64,000 nucleotides of DNA from assembly GCA_000507305.1 (NCBI GenBank), contig DF241049.1:1-64000 (forward strand), given 5' to 3'. A program made the translations under genes and the position numbers. This DNA comes from Breviolum minutum Mf 1.05b.01. Lineage: Eukaryota; Sar; Dinophyceae; Suessiales; Symbiodiniaceae. Below are positions 1 to 10,556 of the stretch, piece after piece. The stretch's first letter is position 1; each line of letters starts with the position of its first letter. The notes under the pieces are model-generated. The model saw only the letters and a program-made list of their open reading frames with translations, ran no database searches and was not told the DNA's origin.

Positions 1-33
1 TTTACCATAAAAATCAACCATCCACCTGGATCC

Positions 34-148
34 TACTGTTGATGGCTCAGAAATTCCAAACAACCAGCTAGGATGTATAAAACACTGTTAATTCAAAGGG
101 ATATTTACCATATCACCTGGTTGCTTGGGATTTTCTTCCATCAACTAA
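34..148. mobile_element. Family A TIR element
   Basis: Left end CTGTTGATGGCTCAGAAATT, right end a diverged CTTCCATCAACTA. Inside the intron or spacer left of the thioredoxin-like gene. Confidence 0.6.
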
Positions 149-227
149 TATCATTTTTAGGGTGTAGTTGTGAGTTTTAGGGAGTGTATCTGCAAGAATC
201 CAATCCCTACCCCCACAACTACCCCAC

Positions 228-2714
228 CAGAAATGCTTCCAAATCCGGCCTCCAGGGAAGAAGGCCAACAACAACCGTGGGTTCGAGGGAGTTTCCACCA
301 AATCTGTAGTGGTTCATGCCATGGTATTGTTCAGCGTAGTCAGAAAACTATGTCAGTTTCAACAAAAACACAGGAGCAAGGATTCAGCATTCGTACCATT
401 TCTGCCAGTTCATCCATAAACATCACTTCTTGCAGAATTTCTTGCGGAGTTCACCCCTCAAAAACCTTTATAAACTACATGTTACCCTCATACTTCCTGC
501 AAAATAAACAAAAATCCCCATGTCTTTCATGGAAAATAAAAAACAGGCACAGTGTGGCCTCATCATCTAAAAATTTTTCAGAACGCCCCTGCGAAAAGGG
601 CCCCCGATGATCCAGTTTGTAAGTAGGGTGAAAAAACTCCACTTATAGAGGGTAAGTTATAGTTATTTCACCCCAGTTTCCCATTGATGTTCGGCCATTT
701 ACAGGGGCTACCCATGTCATTTACAAACATCGGCTGAAGGGGCCCCATCTTGCAACACCCACTCCATGCAGCTGAGCTTGGCACTGATCAAAGATCACAT
801 CCAGCTCGTCACAAGGCTCCCACCAGGAAGCACAAAATGCTACGATCCATTGTTCCGCACCACCTTTGAGAACATTTCTGGATGGATTCTGGATGATTCA
901 GCAAATCCCTAACTCACCCCAGTTGAGGGATTGGTAGTTTAACCTCCCCATTATTCACAAAGTTTGAGATATTGTTCCAGTTGGTTGTTTGGGATTTCTG
1001 AACCATCAACAGTATGTGAATGGTTGCTGGCACTTTCATTCAAACACCAAGGAACGGCCCAATGATAGGCAACACACATCCTGAAAACTAGCCATCCTTA
1101 CCCCCGACAACGAAGGAACTTCCACTTGAAAAGGGGACCATTTCAAAAGGAAACGAAGAACATCTGAATCTGAACCAACCATTTTCTAGTTGGTGGTTTT
1201 TCGCCACCCATTTGAAACATATGCACCAGTCAAATTGGATCATTTCCCCAGATTTCGGGGGTGAAAAATTCCAAAAAAAAAGTTTGAGTTGCCACCTTCC
1301 CAATCCCCAAGTAGAGGTGAAATTTCAAAAAAAAACATATTTGAAACCACCACCTAATCCATTTTTTCAGGTGCAATTCCTTAGTTTTGAGGGAAAAGGT
1401 AATCATCATCTTTCCACCTTTGGATCCTCGCCCCGGAGGCCCCAGGTGACCCAGCGGGTGAATCCTTAGGGGTCGAATTTAATTTCCGGAGATTTTTCGT
1501 GACACTTACGGTTGTATTTCCATGGGTTTTTGGTGGATTTGCACTGGGGGAATTCTGAGATTCTGACAAAATGGGCTATACATAATGCATATAAATCGAG
1601 TCATATGTATAACTTTCATTAACCCGACCTACCAATGTTTTTGTTAAAAGAGTTATCTTGCTATATTCTCATCCATCAATACTTTCCACCCTTCCTCCGC
1701 CAAAAACCAAAACTGATTGCCTCCCATAGCGGCACGAGCTGTACCATGAAAGAGGAGGCCATTTAAGTGGGCCGCATGCCTGGTGAAACACCACCACTCC
1801 ATCCGAGAGACAACTAGACACCCCACAAAAATGCTAAGTTAAGTGCTTGTCATATGCCACTTGTCCGTCCAAATTTAAGGTCATTCTAGGCAAAGGAATC
1901 CAACATTTGGGGGAATTCCCAATTGAAAAACATTATATAGTCAAATTGGATCATTTCCCCAGGTAGGGGTGAAAACAAAAAATATTTGAAACCACCACCT
2001 AGATTTACTTGTGGCTCTTGGGACATCCCATTGAAGGACTCTGATTTTTTCGAACTATCAACGGCGATCAGTTCAGGAAAACACCCCTTTCGGTTCTTGA
2101 ATCTTTGTTGAACCCCTTGGATTTTGGATAGGAAATTCTAACCTCTTTATGTGTGGTGGATATTCTTGCCGGTAGTATTATCACATACCTGAAAACACTA
2201 TGTGTGTATATATATATACACGTTTTACATCTTGAAACTAGGGGTGTTTTCAAAAAGCTGAGCAAACCTGAAATCAATAAAGTCTGCAGCCATTGATCCA
2301 GCTCTAGTGATGTTCCACATCATTCTCACTCCTTCGCTGCCCTGAATCAAACTGGTCAAGCCTTTATTAGTTTAATTACATTTCAGATAGGACAACACCT
2401 ATCTCATCTCAAAAAAAAACCTCTATATTTCCACTAGTTGTTGGTTTCAACCCATTCCCCCCAAGTTTTTGGGGTGGAAACAAAAAAACATTTGAAACCA
2501 CCACCTAATCCAGTAAAACAAACAAAAGTTTCCTGTCAGCGGAACCTTACCTTGTTGTCGATGTCCAGGTGTCTTCCTTTGCAGTCCAGGAATCAATCTG
2601 CAGCACCTCAAACCGAGAGTCCGAAAAAGTGGATCCTTTCAAATCAGGTTGAGCTACAAATGGCATCGAATCCAAAATCCCGGAAATGTTTGATAGGAAA
2701 AAAATGATAATTTG
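228..2714 (-). CDS. Multi-exon gene with a thioredoxin-like exon (3' end beyond window)
   Basis: Minus-strand exons in order: 2714-2551, 2433-2421 (13 bp), 2341-2268, about 2190-1999 (one internal splice unsure), 1813-1683, 1575-1510, 1464-1418, 1080-1011, 888-729, 566-486 (may hold a 54 bp intron), 440-397, 347-228. Most junctions are GT-AG and phase-matched, e.g. CC|GTAAGT at 1510/1509 and AAG|GTAAGG at 2551/2550. Exon 888-729 encodes WIVAFCASWWEPCDEL, the beta-strand plus active-site pattern of thioredoxin folds, but with WWEPC in place of WCGPC, so one catalytic Cys is missing. Other parts (MEWWCF, GGNQFWFLAEEGW, DELAEM, YHGMNHYRFGG) are not recognised. The chain runs off the left edge. 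Reading frame and splice motifs are seen; thioredoxin-like is a family inference; redox activity is doubtful. Confidence 0.65.
729..888 (-). CDS. Thioredoxin-fold exon with degenerate active site
   Basis: A 160 bp exon starting in phase 0 after a family A element (acceptor CATCCAG at 891-889) and ending in phase 1 at GTTTGT (728). It reads KGGAEQWIVAFCASWWEP then CDELDVIF. In thioredoxins a hydrophobic strand ending F-x-A is followed by W-C-x-x-C; here the first Cys is Trp and only the second is kept, plus an unrelated Cys two residues before the SWW. Such single-Cys or non-catalytic folds occur in adaptor-like thioredoxin domains. The rest of the fold should lie in the exons downstream. Confidence 0.6.
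887..1013. mobile_element. Family A TIR element acting as an intron
   Basis: On the minus strand it begins GTTGATGGTTCAGAAATCCC and ends CTGAATCATCCAG. Removing 1010-889 (GT to AG) joins exons ...HSHT and NPSRN... in phase 0. Confidence 0.7.
1186..1357. mobile_element. Family B TIR element, double copy
   Basis: CTAGTTGGTGG start, AAATTGGATCATTTCCCC core, then two right ends (GAGTTGCCACC and GAAACCACCACCTAA): a copy plus a second half-copy. Confidence 0.55.
1923..2002. mobile_element. Family B TIR element supplying a donor
   Basis: Truncated on one side; the other end is GAAACCACCACCTAG. On the minus strand its CTAG|GTGGTGG is the donor after ...QVNL. Confidence 0.6.
2434..2507. mobile_element. 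Family B TIR element supplying an acceptor
   Basis: CTAGTTGTTGGTTTCAACCC to GAAACCACCACCTAA. Its minus-strand end CAACTAG is the acceptor before the 13 bp exon. Confidence 0.6.
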
Positions 2715-3271
2715 CTTCAGGAATATTGCCTATCATAGAAAATTAGTATGATCACTATACAACTTTAATGATCTCTTGAGAAACATGACGTTTTTCAAAA
2801 TGGAAGGTTGACCCTCCAAAAAGACGAGTCAGTTATATAGGTGATATTGGGTTCAGCTGGAATACGTTTTCACCCCCTACATAAAGTCAAAAACCAACTG
2901 GAAGTGGTCTTAGTTGGAGTTGTAACAATGAGTGCTCATTATACACAACTGTGATGTCATACATTCTGAGAAGAGGAACAGCCTTCGAACTGCATGATGC
3001 CTTTTGGCCAACTGGACAAGCAAGCAGCGCACAAAAAACAACGAGCAAAACGATTGGTCGTTTCCGCAGATGAGTTTAGTTTAGCCAGATTTCAGGTTCA
3101 TTGGAATTGTATTAAAAGTTATTAAATTTCAGCTGAAAATGGTGAAATTTGGCAGCCTAAAGAATGGATGGTAAAACATGAACAACTCATGTGCAACTTT
3201 AAAAACGCTGACATTCCAAGAAAGTCTGGCTGGCCCACCAAAGGAGTTTTGGCTCGTTTTCACGACCTCAC

Positions 3272-3312
3272 CGAAAATCATGTTGGTTTGTTGCCTTCAC
3301 ATGTGCCAGGGT
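3272..3312 (-). CDS. Short internal exon, unknown protein
   Basis: Open frame of 13 codons (TLAHVKATNQHDF) between an acceptor GTGTAG (3315-3313) and a good donor CG|GTGAGG, ending in phase 2. It may belong to the thioredoxin-like gene downstream or to a separate gene; nothing identifies the product. Confidence 0.4.
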
Positions 3313-3479
3313 CTACACACCTTATGGTGATGGTCATCCACCTGTAATAAGGAAGTCCTTATAATGGGTATATACACCCCTACTATTGAGTTGATGACCA
3401 TCCCCTATAATAATAGGAGATTAGACCCCAGCACAGATGGTTTTTCCCTTTCCCATTTCACTTTAGCTCTGGTGGAATT

Positions 3480-3746
3480 TACCCAACAACACAAGCCCCA
3501 CCTCGGCGTTAACAGCAACGAGAAGAAGAGCAAAGTGATGCATCCCCATGGCAAACAGCAACACTTCAGTTGAGGGAAGTCGTCTTTTTGTTTAATTCGT
3601 GGAGAAGTGAAAGTTGACGGTTCCGAAGTTTTTCGAAAACCGCCTTCCTTCCGAAGCTACATCAAAGCAGATCGCCAACTGAGCCAAAATTCCCGGCATT
3701 CATGCAACCATGCTTTAAAAACCAACCATCTCGTCGTGGAAAGCAT
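3480..3746 (-). CDS. Exon block, possible membrane protein
   Basis: The first exon, 3746-3661, follows a strong acceptor TTTTTGCAG and reads MLSTTRWLVFKAW then LHECREFWLSWRSAL up to donor GTAGCT. Downstream to about 3480 three frames are partly open; one carries a hydrophobic run (MGMHHFALLLVAV, then EVGLVLLG) typical of a signal anchor or transmembrane segment, another the basic stretch VFEKLRNRQLSLLHEL. I cannot decide the frame without transcripts. Minus strand like its neighbours. Confidence 0.4.
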
Positions 3747-4346
3747 CTGCAAAAACATAGAGAATGTTCACTGGCACGTTGGTATGCTAGTGGGTTCATA
3801 TGGATGATTCAGGGAGTATGTTTGAGATTCTAAAAATGGTGGTATGTTCACCCAATCTTATCATAACAAAACCTTCAACAAACCCATCGGAGCAGCTTCC
3901 CAAGAGCGGCAGGGGGGAGAAGCACCACAAAGCAAAAGGCAATAATCATCGCCTGGCTTGGCTTCTTTTTCGAAGTTATCCAGCACCATCACTTGATGCA
4001 GTTGCCAAATCAGAGTGTGCTTGGGTTTTTTTGTGAAGAAAACTGAAATGTAAATGCAATAAGCATAGAAATATGTATATATACGTATACTATACATAGA
4101 AATATGTGTGTATATTGTATATACACAGAAATCTGTATATGTACAAAAGATATTGAATAATCATATGATATATGAACAAATAATACTGAATAATCATATG
4201 TATATAGATATAGAACCCTTCAAAAGAACAAAACATGTTGGACCCAGCCTACAAAGAGTTGTTTATCTATTGTCTTTGTTTGACTGTTCCAGTGCTCAGG
4301 CCCGAGTGAATATCATTCCAGCTACCAGGTCACCATCTACTGTAGA

Positions 4347-4566
4347 AATGTATGCATGTATGCATGTATGCATGTATGCATGTATGCATGTACTCATGTA
4401 TGCATGTACGCATGTATGCATGTATGCATGTATGCATGTTTGGATGTATGCATGTATGCATGTATGCATGTATGCATGTATNTGCATGTTTGTATGTATG
4501 CATGTATGCATGTATGCATGTATGCATGTATGCATGTACGCATGTATGCACGTATGTATGTACGTA
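4347..4566. repeat. Octamer tandem repeat TGCATGTA
   Basis: About 27 copies of an 8 bp unit with few changes (TGTACGCA, TTGGATG). One ambiguous base N at 4482 breaks the period, probably an assembly patch. The unit itself contains palindromes (TGCA, CATG). It sits about 100 bp 3' of the gene ending at 4661. Confidence 0.9.
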
Positions 4567-4660
4567 CTTAGTTATATACTTTTACATGCAACCAAATCGC
4601 ACATGAATAAGATTTGATGCTATTAGAAATATGATAATGCTAGTTGATATATCAAAAATA

Positions 4661-5067
4661 TCAATAAGTATCCTTAAACTTGTCTTGATCTCTTGGACGT
4701 ATCGAGGAGCGTGGCAAAATCCGTCCCACTAATCCAGACAGAAGTGCCAGCGACGTAGCCTTAGTCCAGTAGTGCAACTTCTGGGTGTCATCTGAAAGGC
4801 TCAAACAGTAAACCACAATCCTGACACTAAGAACCAAGTACTCCTCAACTGGATATGATGATGTCCTTACCAGTATTTATATATATATATATATTGGTTT
4901 TGAGTTGTGTAAACAAAACCTCGTGGTCCCATGTTTTCTTCTATTGCACCCACATTGCCTGCCACAAAAACATGATCAGACTCCCCAAAACACACTTTGA
5001 AAAACGACCAAGGTTCACCTTTCATCATTAGCTTCGTCGGATTTTGGTTCAATGAATTAAAGCCTTC
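4661..5067 (-). CDS. Two terminal exons of an unknown, possibly membrane, protein
   Basis: Exon 5067-4920 begins after acceptor GATCTAG in phase 0 (EGFNSLNQNPTKLMMKGEPW, later VFVAGNVGAIEENMGPR) and ends in phase 1 at GTTTTG. Exon 4848-4661 begins after ATATCCAG, restores the frame exactly (R|VEEYLVLSV) and ends at a TGA at 4663-4661. The last exon has two hydrophobic runs (YLVLSVRIVVYCL and TSLALLSGLVGRIL) and a basic tail, so it may be membrane-associated. The 71 bp intron holds an AT dinucleotide run. An 8-bp tandem repeat lies just downstream in the 3' flank. Family not recognised. Confidence 0.6.
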
Positions 5068-6084
5068 CTAGATCAGGATTGTAGAGTCCCTGAATCAAAG
5101 CCAAACCCTGGAAACAAACCAATATTTAGATCCATAGGTACCATATGTTTGCGTTTGTTTCCTAAAATGTTTTGCGGGGACAAATCTGAAAACCTCGAAA
5201 TACTGTTGGACAAAATCCACTTACAACCCAGTTGAGGTTGGTAGTTGAGGTTGCTAGTTGATAGCTTCTGCCCTTAAACTCCATATGACATATGTAAAAT
5301 GTATTTATACATATAGAATCTTTCCTTGTTTCTGGACACCCTCGAAAAGCGCTTGGCGATGAACGTTCTCCGAACAAATGTTTAAAGATCACTTTGAAAA
5401 AAGTTGCAATCAAACATCATTTCTTAAGCGAAATGTGTATCTTTACAATCTCTCATTTGGACGTTACTAAAAAATGAAACAAACACAATCCAGCAGGTAC
5501 TGTTGTGAATAATGTTATTCCTAAACACCTGGAACACACTTCCTGGACGAAGCTGCTTTCATCAATCATGCAATATGTGTTTCTTCATGTACTATTATGC
5601 AATGTATATGGACTCCAAATAAATATACGTATTTGTGTTCATACATGTCTGCATATGCAATTAAACAACTGAAGGCACATATGTTTGGCAAATTAAGAAA
5701 CTACTAAATTCATCTACAACATTACCTAAGTATCCACGTATACATCCACACCACCTGGAAAGTAGATGGCACAACTTCCATATATTGGTTGATCATGGCC
5801 CCTTACTATTCGCCACCTTTCGGGAGTTGCGCCATCTAGTGTTTTTTTGCTATGTACACAAGCAAATATCCAAATCAAGAGTTTGTACCCTCATGCCTCA
5901 TGAATGTACCCTTGGATGCTTTACCGGGGCATTATAAAAAAATATTGGCGTTTATGGATGATTGTGTTACACCTTTGGTTGCTTCCAAGACACCCATTTC
6001 AGCACGTGGCCAGCGATCCAACCCACAGATTTTCCCAAGACCTGGCAAATGTTGTCTTTGGCGTCTCTTGAATTTTTAAACATA

Positions 6085-6411
6085 TACACTCCCTGAAACT
6101 AACAGTTCGCACCCGGAAATAGGCCTAGCCTCAAAGGGAAATGAATCAACTTCCAACCATCCATTTTCAGGTGCAATTCGTTAGTTTCAGGGAGGGTATG
6201 TACCTTGGAAGTCAACCACCATGTAAAAAATATGGTCGTTCCTTTTTGGTAGATACCCTGCAAGGTATAAAAATGGTAATTTGACTTCCAGGGTATGTAC
6301 AATCACCATGTTTTTGCCCTGGAAAATTAACAGCTGGAACCGTCATGGAGGTGGATGGGAGAAGATTTTGCGGTGGTTTTTGGGTTCCAGCGGTCAATTT
6401 TCCGGGGTGTA
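6085..6411. mobile_element. Three adjacent family C TIR elements
   Basis: 6085-6198 (ACACTCCCTGAAACTAACAG ... GTTTCAGGGAGGGTA), 6199-6295 (CCTTGGAAGTCAACC ... TTGACTTCCAGGGTA) and 6316-6411 (CCCTGGAAAATTAACAG ... TTTTCCGGGGTGTA) lie end to end. Confidence 0.55.
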
Positions 6412-6745
6412 GTTTCATAAGAATCTTACACTTCAAACAAGGATTAGTAGGACATATGTATCTATGTATGTGGGTACACATTTTGTGCATAAATGCAAGA
6501 ATGATGTATCTTATATACAGTAGACACATGTTTGTATATATACAGTAGACACATGTATGTATATCCTTGTTACATGTGTATACTACATACATACTACAGC
6601 ACATCAAATATCACCAAATCAACAAATGTAAGCTTATATATCTACAATGCGGATCACTGATTCACCACATTTCAATCATTTCTTCTACTTTGGCGTGCAA
6701 TAGACTCTGAGGATTCCTGAAGGGCCTCTCCCAAATAGTGGGTAC

Positions 6746-6858
6746 TACTGTTGATGGCTGAAATCCCGCGATCACCAGTTGAGCTTGGTAGTTTATCCCA
6801 TTATTTACAGGGTTTTATATATATCCCTGGTGGTGCACGATTTCTTCCATCAACAGTA
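6746..6858. mobile_element. Family A TIR element
   Basis: TACTGTTGATGGCTGAAATC to CTTCCATCAACAGTA: full length with TA on both sides. Confidence 0.65.
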
Positions 6859-6882
6859 GTACCCAAGATGACCTGTAGGTTA

Positions 6883-6969
6883 CTAGTTGGTGGTTTCAAC
6901 CCAGCTGAAAAATATTCGTCGAACTAGGTTTCCCTAGGGATGAAAGTAATCTTTGAAACCACCAGCTAG
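6883..6969. mobile_element. Family B TIR element
   Basis: CTAGTTGGTGGTTTCAACCC to TTTGAAACCACCAGCTAG. Confidence 0.6.
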
Positions 6970-7032
6970 GTTAGATTTGGATACCTTTTGGTTAGATTTG
7001 GATACTTTTTGGTTAGATTTGGATACCTTTTT
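6969..7032. repeat. 21-bp tandem repeat, three copies
   Basis: Unit GGTTAGATTTGGATACCTTTT with single-base changes, directly after a family B element. Confidence 0.75.
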
Positions 7033-7325
7033 TCTGGTTGGCCAGGGAATGAGGGAAGTTTCATCCCCAATCATCATGTTTTCGGCTTCATATCCTTCAT
7101 TCTCTAAGGGCTAAGCCAGTTTTTGTTCAGGACACTTTCCCAACATTTCACGGGTGGTTTTTAGTCCCGAGCCTCTGGAGAGAACAAACCAAGAATCGGA
7201 GATTCCACAGAATATTAAACAGGTGGATTGACTACCATCACTTTGATACGCCCCCGTTAAACGGGTGATCTTCAGCAAAACCCCTTAAAAAAAGAACGGG
7301 GGACATGACACAAAAAACCCTGCAT

Positions 7326-7455
7326 TACTGTTGATGGAAGTTGGAAGAAATCCCAAAGAACCACCTTTTGGATGTATAAACCCTGTAAATAATGGGTTCA
7401 ACTACCTTTCCCTCAACTGGTTTTCTCGCCGGATTTCAGGGACCCATCAACAGTA
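7326..7455. mobile_element. Family A TIR element
   Basis: TACTGTTGATGG to CCCATCAACAGTA, TA on both sides; next to the exon at 7462. Confidence 0.65.
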
Positions 7456-7461
7456 GGATAG

Positions 7462-7583
7462 GATTTCAACTCCTGACTGAGATGCTGACAGCCATGTAAC
7501 TTGGGAAGGTCCAATCTGGCATCCATGCGATGACCTGACCCGAGTTCGCTTGCTGACAAACAGGCTTTTTGTGCAAAGCATGT
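7462..7583 (-). CDS. Internal exon, unknown protein
   Basis: One minus frame reads KPVCQQANSGQVIAWMPDW then TFPSYMAVSISVR, with protein-like composition. A second open frame over the same bases ends exactly on the GT of the adjacent family A element (ACT|GTTGATGG at 7455). Both remain possible; the region is coding-like but the frame is not settled. Confidence 0.4.
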
Positions 7584-8028
7584 TTTTTTTTGGAGAAATG
7601 TCCAAGAAAGGAACGAATCTAGTTGTTTAAGTATTGCTTCCTTTAGCAATACCAGGTTTGCTATACTATGTCCCCAATATATAAACATCACTTTTAAGCC
7701 TCGATTTAGGGTGATACTTCGCAAAACCCAGCCCAAAAAGGGACATGAAATATAGAAAAACCTGACTATTGAAGGCTCAAGGCTATGCTGTGACAACCAA
7801 CCAACAAACCAACCGACCAATCAAACAATTAACCAACCAACAACTACTGCCCAAAAAAACTCCCATATCTTAAATTCGCTTGTTAGGTGGTTGGTATAAA
7901 AAGAAATCTTCTCCCAAATGGTGGCGCAAAATGGTGATGAATCATGGGATCGAATCCGTAAAAAAAAAAACAAATCCAGGCATATATAGAACCTGGAAAA
8001 TGGTTCAAATTGGAAAAAAGGAGATTCA

Positions 8029-8175
8029 GACTGTTGATGGTTCAGAAATCTCATTCCCAACCACCGGGAATGGATGTATTCCAAACCCGTCGTTTTTTGA
8101 TGGTAGATTTCAACAAAACCAACCCTCGCTCAACGACGGTGAGTTGATCCCGGATTTCGAACGAACCATCAACAG
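8029..8175. mobile_element. Family A TIR element, internally expanded
   Basis: ACTGTTGATGGTTCAGAAAT to CGAACCATCAACAG, about 147 bp with extra central sequence. Confidence 0.55.
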
Positions 8176-8411
8176 GATTTCCGTCTTGGAGTTGAACCAT
8201 CATGGTTTCACAGGGTTTGCCATAGCCATAATCACCTGAAACAACCCTAAAAATTGGAGAAACCCTGTATCACCAAGGGACTTCCTACCTGTCATTTTTT
8301 AGGGTTGATTTTCCCATGTAACAAGGTCCTTATGGTGGACCCCGTTTCAGGTTTTCACTTAGATAATGGAAATTTGGCAGCCCCAACAATTTGGCGGGTC
8401 CAGGGAGCCCA

Positions 8412-8536
8412 CCTTGGATGTACCAGGAAGTTAGGAAATCCATGGTTAGGATCAATGGGTTACAACCTATAACTGGGGTATATTGGAGTTATAATCCACT
8501 TAAAAAACCATTTGCTAACTTCCTGGGACATCCAAG
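8412..8536. mobile_element. Long-TIR hairpin element
   Basis: CTTGGATGTACCAGGAAGTT pairs with AACTTCCTGGGACATCCAAG; no other copy noticed. Confidence 0.5.
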
Positions 8537-8696
8537 CAGTCCCGTCAACCAACGAAAAATGGTGTGCAACCGGGGCTCAAGATACATCAGCGCCACGTTG
8601 AAGAGACACATGAAGCTGTAGAACATCTGGCAAGCAGCTGTTTGGAGGTTGAAGAAAAATCCCCAGAATTTCCACAAGTTATCTAATAATTGACTC

Positions 8697-8814
8697 TATA
8701 TGGGGGTTTCCTAAAATGGTGGTACCCCCAAATCATCCATTTTTATATGGTTTTCCATTATAAATATAAACCATCCATTTTGGGGTACCCCTATTTTTGG
8801 AAACCCCCATATAT
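8697..8814. mobile_element. Family D TIR element
   Basis: TATATGGGGGTTTCC to GGAAACCCCCATATA, with core CATCCATTTTGGGGTACCCC. Confidence 0.6.
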
Positions 8815-8919
8815 ACACCCTGGTAAACTGACATAGCAATGGAAAATGGACCCTTTGAAGATGTATCTCCTATTAAAAATGGTGATGTTCCATTGCCATG
8901 TTAGTCGACTGGAGGGTAA
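8814..8919. mobile_element. Family C variant (TGGTAAACT) element
   Basis: ACACCCTGGTAAACTGACATA to ATGTTAGTCGACTGGAGGGTA; abuts the family D element. Confidence 0.55.
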
Positions 8920-9366
8920 TGTCTATAATTTATAGGGTTAACATCATCATTATCTCCTTTTTCATCCAAAGAATCAGCAAAAGTGTTTCTTCCCTTTCAG
9001 GTGGTCCAGGCTCAACAACAACCCAAGTGTCCACAAATTTCGCCATCGTTTCGTTACAAACAAACGCCCTCGTTATGGAGAGATTTCACAGTGTGATGGC
9101 AGAGATTTCAATGCCGAAGGTGGTTATTAGTAATACCAAAACCACCATTTTTAATAGGAGACACATCTTCAAATGGTGGATTTCCCATTGCTATGTTAGT
9201 TTACCAGAGGGTAATCCTTTGAAACAAAAAACTTCACTCTTCTGGGAGGTAGTACGTGGTGCTGATTGACTGGTCATAAGCGTTGTCTGCAAGAACATCA
9301 AAAACCTGCCAGCAACCTAATAAGCTCAATCCAAGATCGAGGAACATCCCAAGTACACATGGTGAA

Positions 9367-9390
9367 TAATAATAACAATAATAATAATAA
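9367..9390. repeat. (AAT)n microsatellite
   Basis: Interrupted run of AAT triplets. Confidence 0.7.
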
Positions 9391-9500
9391 TACACTCTGG
9401 AAGATGGACGGCTGGAACCTACAAATCACCCATGTAGAAAGGAAAATGATCCAAACCAAACCTCCATGATTATGTGCAAAATGTTAATCTTCAGGGGTGT

Positions 9501-9570
<70 letters not shown>
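9501..9570. repeat. (ATC)n microsatellite
   Basis: Uninterrupted run of about 23 triplets; lies downstream of exon 9649-9595 in a likely intron. The long Met run in one frame is a shadow. Confidence 0.9.
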
Positions 9571-9594
9571 TGATGCATGTTTAGCTTTTTGAAC

Positions 9595-9649
9595 CCCATT
9601 GGAGCGATGAAAAACTTCCGCCAGGTCGACGGGCAAGCGCTGAGACATC
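9595..9649 (-). CDS. Short exon, unknown protein
   Basis: After acceptor CCTCTGCAG (9652-9650) the frame reads MSQRLPVDLAEVFHRSN and then meets GTTC. The long (ATC)n run at 9501-9570 lies in what would be the following intron. No family recognised. Confidence 0.45.
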
Positions 9650-9893
9650 CTGCAGAGGGTGACAAGTTTTGCTCAAATCCCAAGCTGGCGGATTAGAAAA
9701 AATATATTAATTTGATGTTAAACATATCCAATACATTATATCATATAATGTAACATGATGTAATATAATCACATTATCATAGATCTATGTTAAATCATTT
9801 TCAGTGGGAAAAAGTTTGAAAGGCCGAGTGTGCAACCCTGGCACTCTTGATATTTCAAAAATCCAGTGCTTGCACCGCTGATATGGAGAATAC

Positions 9894-10068
9894 CCGTTTT
9901 GTTGTGCGGGGGGATTCTTGGTGCAGACTTCCAAAAATCCGCACCAAACCGTGCATGCTGGCTTTCAAATAAGAGATTTTAACCATTCTTCTTCCCGCAA
10001 AAAAATATTCACCACAACCCTTCAACTTCAACCCAGAGAAATTTGCTGGGGTTTTCTGGCCTCACTAT
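9894..10068 (-). CDS. Two phased exons, unknown protein
   Basis: Exon 10068-10033 (36 bp) runs from acceptor TCGGTAG to donor G|GTTGAAG and encodes SEARKPQQISL. Exon 9961-9894 starts after TTGAAAG and continues in phase 1 as A|SMHGLVRIFGSLHQ up to donor CGG|GTATTC. The joined frame stays open through both, which supports the 71 bp intron between them. Product not recognised. Confidence 0.5.
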
Positions 10069-10449
10069 CTACCGATCGTGAAATCGTGGGCCGTTAGATA
10101 AGGTCATCCCTCCCAAACAAGTTGTCTACCGTCGTATATTCCCACTCAACTCAACTCAGTCCAAAGAACAAACAACACAGCCCGCGTTATATGAATCCAG
10201 TGGACATTTGGGATGACATGTTGAAAAGGAAAAATTGTTGCCGTCTCTCAAACTGACCCCTTTCATAGATCTCAACTTTCACACTTTGACACACTTAGTT
10301 CATTGAAGTTTGCACCAATTGACATCATAAATCATCCCTGGAAATTGACATCAAAAAGCATAGTAAATTCCAAATCATTTCACCATCCCAGCCTGGTGCA
10401 TGATTTGCTCCCTCAACAATCTAAAAAGATTTATCTTAAAATAACTTCT

Positions 10450-10547
10450 CTGGTTGGTGGTTTCAACCCATCTGAAAAAAATTAGTCAAAATAGGAATCT
10501 TCCCCAAATAGGGATGAAAATAAAAAATATTTGAAACCACCACCTAG
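10450..10547. mobile_element. Family B TIR element
   Basis: CTGGTTGGTGGTTTCAACCC to GAAACCACCACCTAG; full length. Confidence 0.65.
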
Positions 10548-10556
10548 TTATGAGTG

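Noticed and set aside
3700-3716. TTTTGGCTCAG on the minus strand, resembling the 3' end of the dinoflagellate spliced leader (TTTTGGCTCAAG)
   Set aside because: Only about 10 bases match and the rest of the leader is absent; a match this short is expected by chance in 128 kb of both strands.
4108-4617. Overlapping ORFs on both strands of Met-His-Ala-Cys type
   Set aside because: They are six-frame readings of the TGCATGTA repeat; open on both strands only because the 8 bp unit has no stop in those frames.
9426-9683. Poly-Met ORF
   Set aside because: It is the (ATC)n microsatellite read in one frame; the real exon nearby (9595-9649) uses another frame.
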